A DNA stretch of 64,000 bases. Source: Clostridium estertheticum (GTDB taxonomy: Bacteria > Bacillota > Clostridia > Clostridiales > Clostridiaceae). Shown here one piece after another: positions 9,499 to 18,778 of this stretch; within the stretch, counting starts at the first letter, position 1; each line of letters begins with the position of its first letter. The stretch is taken from NCBI RefSeq assembly GCF_026650985.1, contig NZ_CP086239.1, positions 2,418,001 to 2,482,000 of the forward strand. Reading direction: 5' to 3'. Under the pieces are notes generated by a model. The model saw nothing but the letters and a program-made list of their open reading frames with translations, made no database searches and was not told the origin of the DNA. The position numbers and the translations under genes are program-made.

Positions 9499-10905
9499 TT
9501 AACAATCTATTCCAAAGTATTGTTTTGCATTGTTATAACATATTCCTTGAACAATATTTCCTAAAAGTTCTCTATCATCTGGGAATTCTCCATTTTCAAC
9601 CCATTCACCAATTAAATTGCATAATATTCTTCTAAAGTATTCATGTCTTGTATAAGATAAGAAACTTCTTGAATCAGTTAACATTCCTACGAAACGGCTT
9701 AATAATCCAGTATTAGCAAGCACTTTCATTTGTTCTATCATGCCCTCTTTATTATCTAAGAACCACCAAGCAGCACCAAATTGTATTTTTCCTGGAACTT
9801 CAGTTCCTTGGAAGTTTCCAAGCATTGTACTTAAAACATAATTATCTTTCGGATTCAAAGTGTATAATATTGTTTTAGGAAGCGAGTTACTGTTTTCTAA
9901 TGAATCCAATAATCTTGATAAAGGATAAGCAACTTGCTCATCGTTAATAGAATCAAATCCAGTATCTGGTCCTAGCTGTTTAAGCATTTTTGTATTATTA
10001 TTTCTTTGCGCTGCAAGATGAAGCTGCATTGTCCATTTAAGCTCAGAATATAATTTACCTAAAAATTGTAGAGTAAATGTTCTGTATTTACTTTCTTCAT
10101 CAGCACTTGCAGTCTCACCCTTTAATATTTTCGCAAATATGTTAGACACTTCTTCTTTTGAAGCTTCCATATATGTTATGCTATCCATTGCATGATCTGA
10201 TATTCTACATCCAACTTCATGGAAAAATCTCACTCTTGATTCTAGAGCTTTTAAGAACTCACCATAGTTTTTAATATTTATTTTAGATACTTCTTCAAGT
10301 TTCTTTACCCATGGAAGGAAGGCATCTTTATTTATTTGAAGTCCCTTATCAGGCCTAAATGCTGGTAAAACCTTTACAGTAAATTTCGTATCCTCTTTAA
10401 GTTTTATATGATACTCTAGTGAATCTATTGGATCATCAGTTGTACATAAAGCTTTAACATTTGACTTTTCAATTAAATCTCTTGCGCCAAATCCTTCTCC
10501 ATTAAGTAATATATTTACCTTTTCCCAAATAGCTGGAGCAGTCTTTTCGTTTAGGACCTCATGTATTCCAAAATATCTTTGAAGTTCTAAATGTGTCCAG
10601 TGATAAAGAGGATTACCTATCGCCATTGGCAATGTTTTAGCCCATGCCATAAATTTTTCAAGATCGCTACCATTTCCAGTAATGTATTTTTCATCTATAC
10701 CATTACTTCTCATAGCTCTCCATTTATAATGATCTCCATATAGCCAAGCTTCAGTTATATTTTTAAATCTTTTGTTATCATATATTTCTTTTGGACTTAG
10801 ATGACAATGGTAATCAATAATAGGCATATCTTTTGCATAATCATTATACAAACTTATCGCTGTGTCATTAGATAATAAAAAGTTTTCATCCATAAATTTT
10901 TTCAT
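9499..10905 (-). CDS. uxaC: Uronate isomerase (glucuronate/galacturonate isomerase, UxaC)
   Basis: 468 residues of the UxaC amidohydrolase-like family: DYHCHLSPKEI near residue 35 provides the metal-binding His pair, with TTDDPIDSLEYH, DHAMD and FVGMLTDSRSFLSYTRHEYFRRILC downstream. It isomerises D-galacturonate to D-tagaturonate and D-glucuronate to D-fructuronate, so it feeds both branches. The ATG chosen follows AAAAGGTGAAGTAT; an upstream GTG lies inside that site. It is the first gene of the cluster, and its upstream region holds candidate operators. Confidence 0.94.
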   Translation of the reverse strand: MKKFMDENFLLSNDTAISLYNDYAKDMPIIDYHCHLSPKEIYDNKRFKNITEAWLYGDHYKWRAMRSNGIDEKYITGNGSDLEKFMAWAKTLPMAIGNPLYHWTHLELQRYFGIHEVLNEKTAPAIWEKVNILLNGEGFGARDLIEKSNVKALCTTDDPIDSLEYHIKLKEDTKFTVKVLPAFRPDKGLQINKDAFLPWVKKLEEVSKINIKNYGEFLKALESRVRFFHEVGCRISDHAMDSITYMEASKEEVSNIFAKILKGETASADEESKYRTFTLQFLGKLYSELKWTMQLHLAAQRNNNTKMLKQLGPDTGFDSINDEQVAYPLSRLLDSLENSNSLPKTILYTLNPKDNYVLSTMLGNFQGTEVPGKIQFGAAWWFLDNKEGMIEQMKVLANTGLLSRFVGMLTDSRSFLSYTRHEYFRRILCNLIGEWVENGEFPDDRELLGNIVQGICYNNAKQYFGIDC

Positions 10906-10952
10906 ATACTTCACCTTTTCCTTAATTAAATTTTATTTTTTGTTCACGTTAA

Positions 10953-11019
10953 CAATAACGAACCTTCTGACTTCATTATAATCTAATTTTTTTCATAATG
11001 CAATAGTGAAATCGTTATC
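10953..11019 (-). promoter_or_regulatory. uxaC upstream region with candidate LacI operators
   Basis: AATAACGAACC (about 10953-10963) and GTGAAATCGTTATC (11006-11019; reverse complement GATAACGATTTCAC) share the AACG core with sites upstream of the LacI gene. A T-rich stretch follows. These are candidates for repression of the whole cluster from the uxaC promoter. I did not find a convincing -35/-10 pair. Confidence 0.35.
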
Positions 11020-11112
11020 TTTTTTTTAATAACTCTTTGTTATAGTTTAATTTTTAGCTATCTTTAAATATGCTTTGTACCTTTATCTGCTCTAATTAAA
11101 TTCTTTCCATAA

Positions 11113-11160
11113 AACATTATTAGATATTATCTATAATTATAGATAATATCTAATAATGTT
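11113..11160. terminator. 48-bp perfect palindrome, bidirectional terminator-like
   Basis: Two exact 24-bp arms meet with no spacer; the axis lies between 11136 and 11137. TTTT follows on the minus side and AATTTTTTT on the plus side. It ends the rhomboid gene and separates it from the uxaC promoter region. Confidence 0.7.
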
Positions 11161-11178
11161 AATTTTTTTCCTTTATTT

Positions 11179-11754
11179 TTATACATGTTTTTTATGCTCA
11201 ATTTTAAATGCAAATAGTGCTCCACATATTCCGCCTATAATATGTGCAAATTGAGATATATTATCCTGAGAAAAAGCTCCTGCAAAAATCTCTCTACCAA
11301 TGAATACAAAAAACACAATAATTAAAGTTAATGGAATTTTCCCCTTCTGTGCATTTGTAAATGAACTTAAAATAATAAACATATAAACAATACCACTCGC
11401 CCCTAGAAGTGCATCATTTGAGAAAATCGTATTTATTAAACCTGTAACTAAAGCTGTTACGAGTATTAATTGTACTAAAACTTTTGAACCATACTTTTCT
11501 TCGAGCATTGGTCCTATTATTAGAATTATTATAAAATTACCAGAAAAGTGATCCCAATTAGCATGACCCAATATATAAGAAAATAGTCTTATATATTGCA
11601 TTGGATCCAGGAAAGAAGTTCTGTAATTTGAAAATATCACTCTATTAAGCATTCCATTTGTTAAATAACTTAATAAATAGCTAGCAAGTGCTAGACCCGT
11701 AAAAGTTAATATGACTGGTGAATTATACTGTATTTTCTTTAGTTTCGCAAGCAT
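11179..11754 (-). CDS. Rhomboid-family intramembrane serine protease
   Basis: 191 residues with about six hydrophobic segments. The rhomboid hallmarks are present: HANWDHFSGNF (Asn near residue 73), the catalytic GASG motif with Ser120, and His171 in AHIIGG in the last membrane segment. It is shorter than soluble-domain-bearing rhomboids such as GluP and has only the membrane core. The ATG follows GGAGGATGAAAA. It is probably its own transcription unit, flanked by a palindromic terminator on one side and a repeat element on the other. Substrates are unknown. Confidence 0.85.
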   Translation of the reverse strand: MLAKLKKIQYNSPVILTFTGLALASYLLSYLTNGMLNRVIFSNYRTSFLDPMQYIRLFSYILGHANWDHFSGNFIIILIIGPMLEEKYGSKVLVQLILVTALVTGLINTIFSNDALLGASGIVYMFIILSSFTNAQKGKIPLTLIIVFFVFIGREIFAGAFSQDNISQFAHIIGGICGALFAFKIEHKKHV

Positions 11755-11777
11755 TTTTCATCCTCCATTTTTCATAC

Positions 11778-11912
11778 TTAAATCATCTCCTTCGGAGATG
11801 TGTTAACGACTTCAGAAGGATATTTATATTCCAACTTAAATTTTATTTCTGCTAAGGTAGTTAACTCCCACTTATAGAAATGTGAGATTTCCCTTCTGAA
11901 ATGCCGTTAAAT
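11778..11912 (+). repeat. Structured dispersed repeat, copy A
   Basis: A 135-bp element that recurs at 41421-41557 in the same orientation. Shared blocks include TTAAATCATCTCCTTCGGAG at the left end, TTAACGACTTCAGAAGGATA, ACTTATAGA and CCTTCTGAAATG near the right end. The second and last blocks are complementary, so the element folds into a long stem; the left end is its own hairpin (CATCTCC-TTC-GGAGATG). In this copy the right end supplies the TAA stop of the adenosine deaminase gene. It resembles small non-autonomous elements with hairpin ends such as IS200/IS605-derived PATEs, but that link is inference. Confidence 0.75.
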
Positions 11913-12899
11913 ATAACTTCTTAAGACTTCCTTTGTTTCTAAGTCAACAAAAGCTGCATTTACACTATTAAGGTATATTTGTTTATAATCATTAAAAGTA
12001 ATGTTAAATTCATTAAATAAAACTTCGCATTCCTTAGTCATGTTTGTGTTTGATACAGTCCTATTGTCAGTGTTTACCGTTACTTTTATTCCATCATTAT
12101 AAAAATTATAAATTGGGTGGTTACATGCTTCATCAACAGCCTTAGTTTGAATATTACTTGTTAGACATATTTCAAGAGTTATTTTTTTATCTTTTACAAT
12201 ATTGTAAGCCTCAATACAATCTTTAATAAATACTCCATGGCCAATTCTTTCTGCTCCTAAAAGTTCCACTGCTTCCAGCACATTTTTACCTATTCCTGTT
12301 TCACCTGCATGGATAGTTACTCTATACCCATATTTTCTAGCTAGTGCCATAGGTTCTATGAACTTTTTGCAAAATCCATCATCTTCAGCTCCACACAAAT
12401 CTATAGCAACTACTCCTTTAGATATATATTTTGCGCCAGCTTTTACAACTTCAACTGCTTTATCTGCAGACATAAATCTCATGCAACAAAGTATTACATT
12501 TCCCTTTATATCATATCTCTCTTCTGCGTCTTTAATTCCAGCTATTACACTCTCTATTACATCACTTATAGTTAATCCCTTATTTACATGAAGTAATGGT
12601 GCAAACCTAACTTCAATATATTTTACATTTTCTTTAACACAATCCTCAAGAAGTTCAAATGTAATTCTTCTCAAACTTTCTTTTGATTGCATTACTAAAT
12701 TAGGAATTACAAATCTTTTTAAATATTCATCGAGGGACTTGCATTCCTCTGGAGCAGTCAATTCTTTTGTGATATTATAAACATCATAATACGGGATTTT
12801 TATATCCTCGCTTCTTGCTATGTCAATTATTGTTTCCGGCCTAACACTGCCATCTAAATGACAATGCAAATCAATTTTTGGTAAATCTTTATATTTCAT
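11907..12899 (-). CDS. add: Adenosine deaminase
   Basis: About 330 residues of the adenosine/AMP deaminase family. Zinc ligands are visible in IDLHCHLDGSVRPE near the start, in VTIHAGE near residue 205 with its catalytic Glu context, and in the late VTVNTDNRTVS segment; IGHGVFI supplies the catalytic His. It deaminates adenosine or deoxyadenosine to inosine for purine salvage. The ATG lies after AAAGGGGATAAT; an in-frame ATG seven codons earlier adjoins the upstream stop. It follows the CPBP protease gene closely. Its stop codon lies inside repeat copy A, so the last one or two residues may derive from that insertion. Confidence 0.92.
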   Translation of the reverse strand: MKYKDLPKIDLHCHLDGSVRPETIIDIARSEDIKIPYYDVYNITKELTAPEECKSLDEYLKRFVIPNLVMQSKESLRRITFELLEDCVKENVKYIEVRFAPLLHVNKGLTISDVIESVIAGIKDAEERYDIKGNVILCCMRFMSADKAVEVVKAGAKYISKGVVAIDLCGAEDDGFCKKFIEPMALARKYGYRVTIHAGETGIGKNVLEAVELLGAERIGHGVFIKDCIEAYNIVKDKKITLEICLTSNIQTKAVDEACNHPIYNFYNDGIKVTVNTDNRTVSNTNMTKECEVLFNEFNITFNDYKQIYLNSVNAAFVDLETKEVLRSYI

Positions 12900-12920
12900 A
12901 TTATCCCCTTTCTTAATCAT

Positions 12921-13931
12921 CTAATATTTATTTACAACAAGCACTGCCATAGAAACAAAGTATATGGCTAGTGGTATATATTTTGTTAAATTTGAGGCTT
13001 TTCCATCTTTTATTTCTCCATATGTTGCCATGTAATTTCCATCTCTTACTACGTATTTTAAAGTATCATTATTTTCTTCTCGCTCTACTCTTTTAGCTCT
13101 ATTATCAGTATCTTTATACTCTTTAAGTTTTCTTAGGTTTATATATATTATAGCTCCCCCAATTAAAAATGCCATTGTGGCTTGAATCAATACTGCCCTG
13201 AATGGAATATTAGCTTCCTGTGCTGATTTTAAAGCGCTACTCTCAATTACATTGTTCATATAATTCATTAATACCTTACTTAAAATAAATGATATTGCGT
13301 TATTCGCTGCATGAAGTGTCATGCTGCCAACTATCGATCCTGTATACTCCCTAACCATTAATAAAATAAATCCTAAAAACATAACGTACATAATTTGCAT
13401 TACATTTCCATGAAAAGCTGCGAATATTGATGTTATTATAAAATATTTTATTTTTTTATTTACCCCATCATAAGCATCTAAAAAAATCCCTCGAAAGAAT
13501 ATTTCCTCGAAAAATGCTGGAACTAAAACTACAACTAGTAATCCGAGTAACATTGTACTACCACTTAATAGATTTGATATTTGAGTACCATCTTTTATTG
13601 CAAATGGAAATAACTTAATAGTCATAGCGTTAATACCCATAGCAAAAATATAAGTACCCAACGATACAAATATAGTTAGATAAACTTGTTTTATAGATAT
13701 TTTCTTTATTACCATTACATTTTTAAACTTTCTTTTAGTAATTATACAGTATAGTAAAGCAACTCCTCCAAAAACTATAACACTAGCACTACCTGAAAGA
13801 AGTAATGAAACATTTTCGCTTATAGGACGAACTAATCCAAATAATTTAATCGCCCAAAATGGCACTAGGATAAATAACAATAATGCCAATAGTAATAGGC
13901 AATTAGCTAATAATATTTTTTTGTTTTTCAT
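12921..13931 (-). CDS. CPBP-family intramembrane metalloprotease (CAAX protease-like)
   Basis: 336 residues with about eight membrane segments and the three CPBP motifs in order: FFEEIFFRGIF (the EExxxR motif), FAAFHGN (FxxxH) and HAANNAISF (HxxxN). It belongs to the Abi/CPBP group of membrane proteases related to Rce1. The C-terminal 60 or so residues form a charged, probably cytoplasmic segment (RAKRVEREENNDTLKY) followed by one last hydrophobic stretch. An AAGGAG site precedes the ATG. It is likely co-transcribed with the following add gene. The physiological substrate is unknown; such proteins serve in bacteriocin immunity or stress signalling. Confidence 0.88.
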   Translation of the reverse strand: MKNKKILLANCLLLLALLLFILVPFWAIKLFGLVRPISENVSLLLSGSASVIVFGGVALLYCIITKRKFKNVMVIKKISIKQVYLTIFVSLGTYIFAMGINAMTIKLFPFAIKDGTQISNLLSGSTMLLGLLVVVLVPAFFEEIFFRGIFLDAYDGVNKKIKYFIITSIFAAFHGNVMQIMYVMFLGFILLMVREYTGSIVGSMTLHAANNAISFILSKVLMNYMNNVIESSALKSAQEANIPFRAVLIQATMAFLIGGAIIYINLRKLKEYKDTDNRAKRVEREENNDTLKYVVRDGNYMATYGEIKDGKASNLTKYIPLAIYFVSMAVLVVNKY

Positions 13932-14085
13932 AAGATTCTCCTTAGCTCTATAATTTTCTTAATATTAATACCCTTATCTATAATTTTATTACTCCAATAT
14001 ATATGATATGCCAATCACCAATAATAATCAAATTATAACTAACGAAAATTTCTATCCCATATTAAAATGTAACTTTCAAGTTATA

Positions 14086-14115
14086 TAAAAAAACCGTACC
14101 TTTTACAGTACAGTC
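14086..14115 (-). terminator. Terminator of the prkA-yhbH-spoVR operon
   Basis: On the minus strand, ACTGTAC and GTACGGT form a 7-bp stem with one G-U pair, followed by a run of seven T. It starts about 13 nt after the spoVR stop. Confidence 0.75.
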
Positions 14116-14127
14116 TACAATTTTAAT

Positions 14128-15504
14128 CTATACTATTTTTATAACTACTTTCTCGTCATCACATATAAGTTTAATTTTATTTCCTACTCGTGTTGTTTTT
14201 AATGTTACAGTGTGCCCCCACAGCTCATATATATACCTTAGTGTAGCTTCTGCATAAGTGCTGTTTAATTCTCTACCATCATAAACATGTTCGAGTATTA
14301 GTGTTTTGTCCTTTTGAGACATCTCTGTTACTCTAATAATAGGGATCCCGCCTGCTCCACAAGAACTAGCTAAAGTATTTCTAATACTTTTAAAGCCGTT
14401 ATCGTCAGCAACTTCTTTAACTACATAATTTCCATTGGTAGCCGCATATTCAAATAGATTAAGTTCTTCACATAATTCCTTTGTTAAATACTTTCTTAAA
14501 AAGGATTCATCTCTCTCTATTTCTCTAACTTCAAATATTTTATCCATTCCATATCTTTTTAAAATATCTTCAAATATTTTAAAACCTATGAAATATGGAT
14601 TTATAGTTCCTTGCCCAGGAGCTATAACATCATTATGACGTTTAATAAATTCTAAATGAAGTCCCTCTGATAATTTAAGCTGCTTCAGTAAATTATAATG
14701 CCAAAAACTAGCCCATCCTTCATTCATTATTTTTGTTTCTATTTGAGGAATGAAATATGCAGTTTCTTTCCTTACAATTTCGAGTAAACTTTTTTCCCAT
14801 TCCTCTATATCACCATATTTTATTATAAAATATAAAAGATCTTCCTCTGGTTCTAATGGTATTTTATTTATCTCTGGAAATTCTAATTTTGAATATTTAT
14901 CTAAATTATCATGAACTTTATTCTTATTTTTATAATCGTCCAAAATTCTTTGCTTTAAAACTTCATCAGTTATTCTCTTTGCCCCAACAACTCTATTCGT
15001 CTGAAACTTTATGGCATGGGCCGCATCTAGTATTCTCTCTACCTTTTCATATCCTATACTTGGATCATTTATAAAGCTTCTTACCGTATCTGCATGAAAC
15101 TTAAACATTTCAACAGTAGATGCAGCTCTGGTTCCCTCCTTAAAAAGCCTATTATTTTTAAAGAAATCATTATGTCCATAAACATGAGCTATAGTTAATA
15201 TCTGAAGCAATAGTGTGTTTTCCTTCATTAAGTATGCAATGCAAGGATCAGAATTTATGACCATCTCATATGGTAATCCGCTCAAATTATATTTATATGT
15301 TGTACTATTTTTTTCATATGATTTACCAAAGCTCCAATGTGGATAACTTGAAGGCATCCCAAAATAAGATTCGTAAGCTAACATATCTTTATACCCAATA
15401 ATTTCGAATTCTTGAGGATAATAATTAAGCCTTGTTTGTTTTACTATATCCTCAATTTTTTCATTCCAGTCTTCTAAATCTTTTAAGGTATAGTCCAAAC
15501 CCAT
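14128..15504 (-). CDS. spoVR: SpoVR family stage V sporulation protein
   Basis: 458 residues of the SpoVR family, with the characteristic N-terminal LEDWNEKIEDIVKQ, a mid-protein AHVYGHNDFFKNN segment and NEGWASFWHYN around residue 265. In Bacillus SpoVR is needed for spore cortex formation; homologues (E. coli YcgB) are co-conserved with PrkA and YhbH/YeaH. The ATG lies one base past the TGA of yhbH, with the ribosome site GGGGTGAGGTGAT inside the yhbH end, so translation is probably coupled. It is the last gene of the three-gene module. Confidence 0.93.
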   Translation of the reverse strand: MGLDYTLKDLEDWNEKIEDIVKQTRLNYYPQEFEIIGYKDMLAYESYFGMPSSYPHWSFGKSYEKNSTTYKYNLSGLPYEMVINSDPCIAYLMKENTLLLQILTIAHVYGHNDFFKNNRLFKEGTRAASTVEMFKFHADTVRSFINDPSIGYEKVERILDAAHAIKFQTNRVVGAKRITDEVLKQRILDDYKNKNKVHDNLDKYSKLEFPEINKIPLEPEEDLLYFIIKYGDIEEWEKSLLEIVRKETAYFIPQIETKIMNEGWASFWHYNLLKQLKLSEGLHLEFIKRHNDVIAPGQGTINPYFIGFKIFEDILKRYGMDKIFEVREIERDESFLRKYLTKELCEELNLFEYAATNGNYVVKEVADDNGFKSIRNTLASSCGAGGIPIIRVTEMSQKDKTLILEHVYDGRELNSTYAEATLRYIYELWGHTVTLKTTRVGNKIKLICDDEKVVIKIV

Positions 15505-15505
15505 A

Positions 15506-16678
15506 TCACCTCACCCCATCTTTTTTTAACATATATTTAAGCCCTTGCCATAAATCCTGTTTTTGCTTTATTTCGATTGTTAGAAAATTTTCATTAGTTA
15601 CCGCCTTTGAAAATACATCTTTCATAGAAGCAGAATAATAACTATTCATAAGCTCCGCATAACCAAACAAGTTGCTTACCTCACAAATATTTTTTGCAGC
15701 CTTTATAGCTTTTTCATTGTCTTCTGCCCAATTATCTCCATCACTTACGTAGAAAACATACACATTCCAATTATCTGGATTATATCTTTTATCAATTATT
15801 TCTAAAGCTTTATTTAGTCCACTAGAAATATACGTACCTCCTGATTCAACTTTATGAAAGAAATCAACTTCATTTACTTCCTGTGCAACAGTTGTATGTG
15901 CAATAAAACTAACCTCTACATTTGAGTATTTTGATTGAATAAATTGAGATAAAATAAAGAAGAATGAACGCGCTAAATACTTTTTTGTAGTATCCATTGA
16001 TCCCGATACATCCATTACACATAAAATAACTGCATTTGATTCCCTCTTTAAAACTTTTTTAACTCTATGATATCTTAAATCTTCATTTTTAAATGGCAAC
16101 CTTTCAATTTCATCGCCCTTAGATTCTTCCATTAAAGCTTTATTTTTCGCCTGCTGCCTTTTAATCTTTTCGGCTACTGTTCTTTTTTTAGCAAGACGTG
16201 GATTAATACCATGTTTTTGATAACCCGCTCTTTTTATACCATTCTCTGTTAGAACTTCTGAAAATTTCTTCTTATCCATTTCAGGAAGTTCTAAATCCTC
16301 TAAGAGATAATTCAGAGCATCTTCAAGGGTTATCTCAGTTTCATAGATATCTTCCCCTTCTTTGTCACCTGCTTTACCTCCTCCTTTTCCTTCCCCCTGT
16401 GCTTTTTCTTTTCCTATTACTTGATCTCTTTTTTCCGTGCCGTCACCGCTTGCAACTCCCCCCTTATTTTTACCAAAAATAAATTCATATTCTTTCAATC
16501 CTTTTATTGGTATCTTAATTTTTTTATCCTTACTTTGCCCAATAATACTCTCCTCTGACAATATATCTCCCAGATTTTCTTTAATAGATTTTTCAACAAG
16601 CTGACGATGCCTTCTTCTGTCCTCCGAAGCTCTATCGTGCTCTATGGGAGTTACATTATAGTCTCTAAATATTGCCAT
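15506..16678 (-). CDS. yhbH: YhbH/YeaH family von Willebrand A-like sporulation protein
   Basis: About 390 residues. The N-terminus ([26 protein letters not shown]) is the family signature; residues about 90-115 are a Gly/Lys-rich linker; the C-terminal half is a vWA-type domain with the metal-site motif DVSGSMDTT near residue 220. In Bacillus yhbH is a sporulation gene under SigE; with PrkA and SpoVR it forms a widely conserved trio whose biochemical role is unsettled. The ATG four bases after the prkA stop is chosen; a longer in-frame start would overlap prkA by about 30 bases. Confidence 0.92.
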   Translation of the reverse strand: MAIFRDYNVTPIEHDRASEDRRRHRQLVEKSIKENLGDILSEESIIGQSKDKKIKIPIKGLKEYEFIFGKNKGGVASGDGTEKRDQVIGKEKAQGEGKGGGKAGDKEGEDIYETEITLEDALNYLLEDLELPEMDKKKFSEVLTENGIKRAGYQKHGINPRLAKKRTVAEKIKRQQAKNKALMEESKGDEIERLPFKNEDLRYHRVKKVLKRESNAVILCVMDVSGSMDTTKKYLARSFFFILSQFIQSKYSNVEVSFIAHTTVAQEVNEVDFFHKVESGGTYISSGLNKALEIIDKRYNPDNWNVYVFYVSDGDNWAEDNEKAIKAAKNICEVSNLFGYAELMNSYYSASMKDVFSKAVTNENFLTIEIKQKQDLWQGLKYMLKKDGVR

Positions 16679-16682
16679 GATT

Positions 16683-18605
16683 CTAGTCCTTCCATAAATT
16701 ATTAGCAGCATATTTTAGTATTACATCACAACAATGATCACAATACCCATTAGCCTTCATTTGCTCAACCATTACATTATATTTTTCATCTTGATCTTTA
16801 TCGCGAACTCTAGACCTAGTTATAATCCTTGATAATTCTTTTACTGAACTTGTTAGCTTCTTTTCTATTGCTTCCTTCAAAGGCTCATAAGACTCATATT
16901 TAATTTTCCCACCATTCCTAACTACATAAAACATATATGAAGTTACATCACTTCTAAAACCCTTAGATGAGCTCACAGATATTCCAATTTGTTCTTCTAT
17001 TGACCTCATAAATGATTCATCAGCCTTAAGTTCCTCACCAGTAGCTTTATCCTTTAATTTCGCCTTATTAACAAAAGCTTCTGCATTATCTATATAGTTA
17101 TCAAATAAACTTTCGGCTTGTTCCTTGTAGCTGTGTATAAAAGCCTTAGTTACTTCTTTCTCCAATATTTTGTTGTATTCCTTTCTAATACTATCTTGAA
17201 TAAAGCCCATATACTTCTTCTTCTCATCTTCAGCTATATCCATTTCCCTAACAGACTTAATTATACTTTCCATAATGCTTAGCGGATTTATACAATCCGA
17301 ATCTGAATCCGAAATAGCATTATCAATAGCCTTTACTATAAATCTTGTAGAAATTCCATGCATACCCTCGTCAAGTCCAGCTTCTTCTCTTAATTCACTA
17401 ATATCTATTTTCTGAGTAGTTCCATTTTCTACTATTTCTTCACCATTATATATCTTAAGCTTTGTTATAGGATCTACCTTATTTGATGGTTTAAACCTTG
17501 AGAGCAATGCGAACATTGCAGCAATTTCAATAGTATGTGGTGCTATATGAGGTTTAAAATTACTCTTTTTAAGTATCTTATCGTATATTTTAATTTCTTC
17601 ATTTAGTTCAAGGCAATAAGGAACCTCCACCTTCACAATTCTATCTAAAATGGCTTCATTTGTATGATCAGACTTAAATCTATTCCATTCTGCTTCATTA
17701 GAATGGGCAATAATTATACCATCGAAATAAATCATAGACCCCTTTCCTGGTGATGGTATTGATTTTTCTTGAGTCGCGGTTATTATTGTATGAAGATATT
17801 CAACATCATTTTTGAATACTTCTATAAATTCAACCATCCCTCTATTACCAACATTAAATGCTCCATTAAGAGAAAAAACCCTTGGGTCATCCTCTGAATA
17901 TATATCCATTTTGGATATATCAACTGATCCTGTTAAAATCGAAGTATCTTGATTATTTGGATCAACCGGTGGGACAACACCTATACCCTTTCTTGATCTT
18001 ACTGAAAATGATGTAGTGGTAACAGGGAACTTTTCATATTCTCCATTGTATTCATTAATTAATTTATATTTGCATGCTGGGCAAAGATCCCCTTCAATTT
18101 TCACATTGAGCATTTCTCCAATTTTGCCTCGTAAATGTTTTGGTACTAAATGAAGTGGCTCTTCATTCATAGGGCATCCCTTTAAAACATATACTGGATC
18201 CGTATTTTCAAAAGCATTCTTTAAAGCTTCCACAAGTGATGACTTTCCAGCCCCTACTGGTCCCGCTAAATACAATACTTGCCTAGATTCCTCTCCCTTC
18301 ATAGATGCAGAATAAAAGTAACTAACCAGTTTCATTAATACTTTATCAATTCCAAAAAAGTCATCTTTAAAAAATCCATATCTTTTTATAACATCGTTAC
18401 CATATATTTTTCTTATTCTTGGATTTTCTTCAGGTTTTAAGGTTTCATATCCACCTTTTATTATTGTGTCATACATCCTCTTATGCGATAATTTAGCCTT
18501 ATCAGGATCTGCTTTAATAATATCTAAATATTCTAAAAAGGTTCCTTCAAATTTATCTTTGACCTTGTTTCCTCTATCATTTTCTATTATGTTTTTAAAA
18601 TCCAT
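16683..18605 (-). CDS. prkA: PrkA serine protein kinase (AAA-type)
   Basis: 640 residues, the usual PrkA length. The N-terminal AAA domain has Walker [10 protein letters not shown] at residues 115-123; a CPACKY cysteine pair and [20 protein letters not shown] follow; the C-terminal domain (from about 400) is the kinase-like region. PrkA is described as a Ser/Thr kinase and, in some studies, as an AAA+ protease-like protein needed for sporulation. A strong GGGGGG-type ribosome site precedes the ATG. It is the first gene of the prkA-yhbH-spoVR operon. Confidence 0.94.
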   Translation of the reverse strand: MDFKNIIENDRGNKVKDKFEGTFLEYLDIIKADPDKAKLSHKRMYDTIIKGGYETLKPEENPRIRKIYGNDVIKRYGFFKDDFFGIDKVLMKLVSYFYSASMKGEESRQVLYLAGPVGAGKSSLVEALKNAFENTDPVYVLKGCPMNEEPLHLVPKHLRGKIGEMLNVKIEGDLCPACKYKLINEYNGEYEKFPVTTTSFSVRSRKGIGVVPPVDPNNQDTSILTGSVDISKMDIYSEDDPRVFSLNGAFNVGNRGMVEFIEVFKNDVEYLHTIITATQEKSIPSPGKGSMIYFDGIIIAHSNEAEWNRFKSDHTNEAILDRIVKVEVPYCLELNEEIKIYDKILKKSNFKPHIAPHTIEIAAMFALLSRFKPSNKVDPITKLKIYNGEEIVENGTTQKIDISELREEAGLDEGMHGISTRFIVKAIDNAISDSDSDCINPLSIMESIIKSVREMDIAEDEKKKYMGFIQDSIRKEYNKILEKEVTKAFIHSYKEQAESLFDNYIDNAEAFVNKAKLKDKATGEELKADESFMRSIEEQIGISVSSSKGFRSDVTSYMFYVVRNGGKIKYESYEPLKEAIEKKLTSSVKELSRIITRSRVRDKDQDEKYNVMVEQMKANGYCDHCCDVILKYAANNLWKD

Positions 18606-18778
18606 TTAATACCCCCTAATATAAAATTATTTTTAATAATATTAAATATATGCAAGAGCCTCCCCCTAAAATGATTAAAAATAAAAAACTTATGAAAATT
18701 TAAAGATATAACCATATTTTTTTTATGTTACAATATAGATTAAAGCTCCACATAACTGACAAAAGGAGATGTTTAAGT

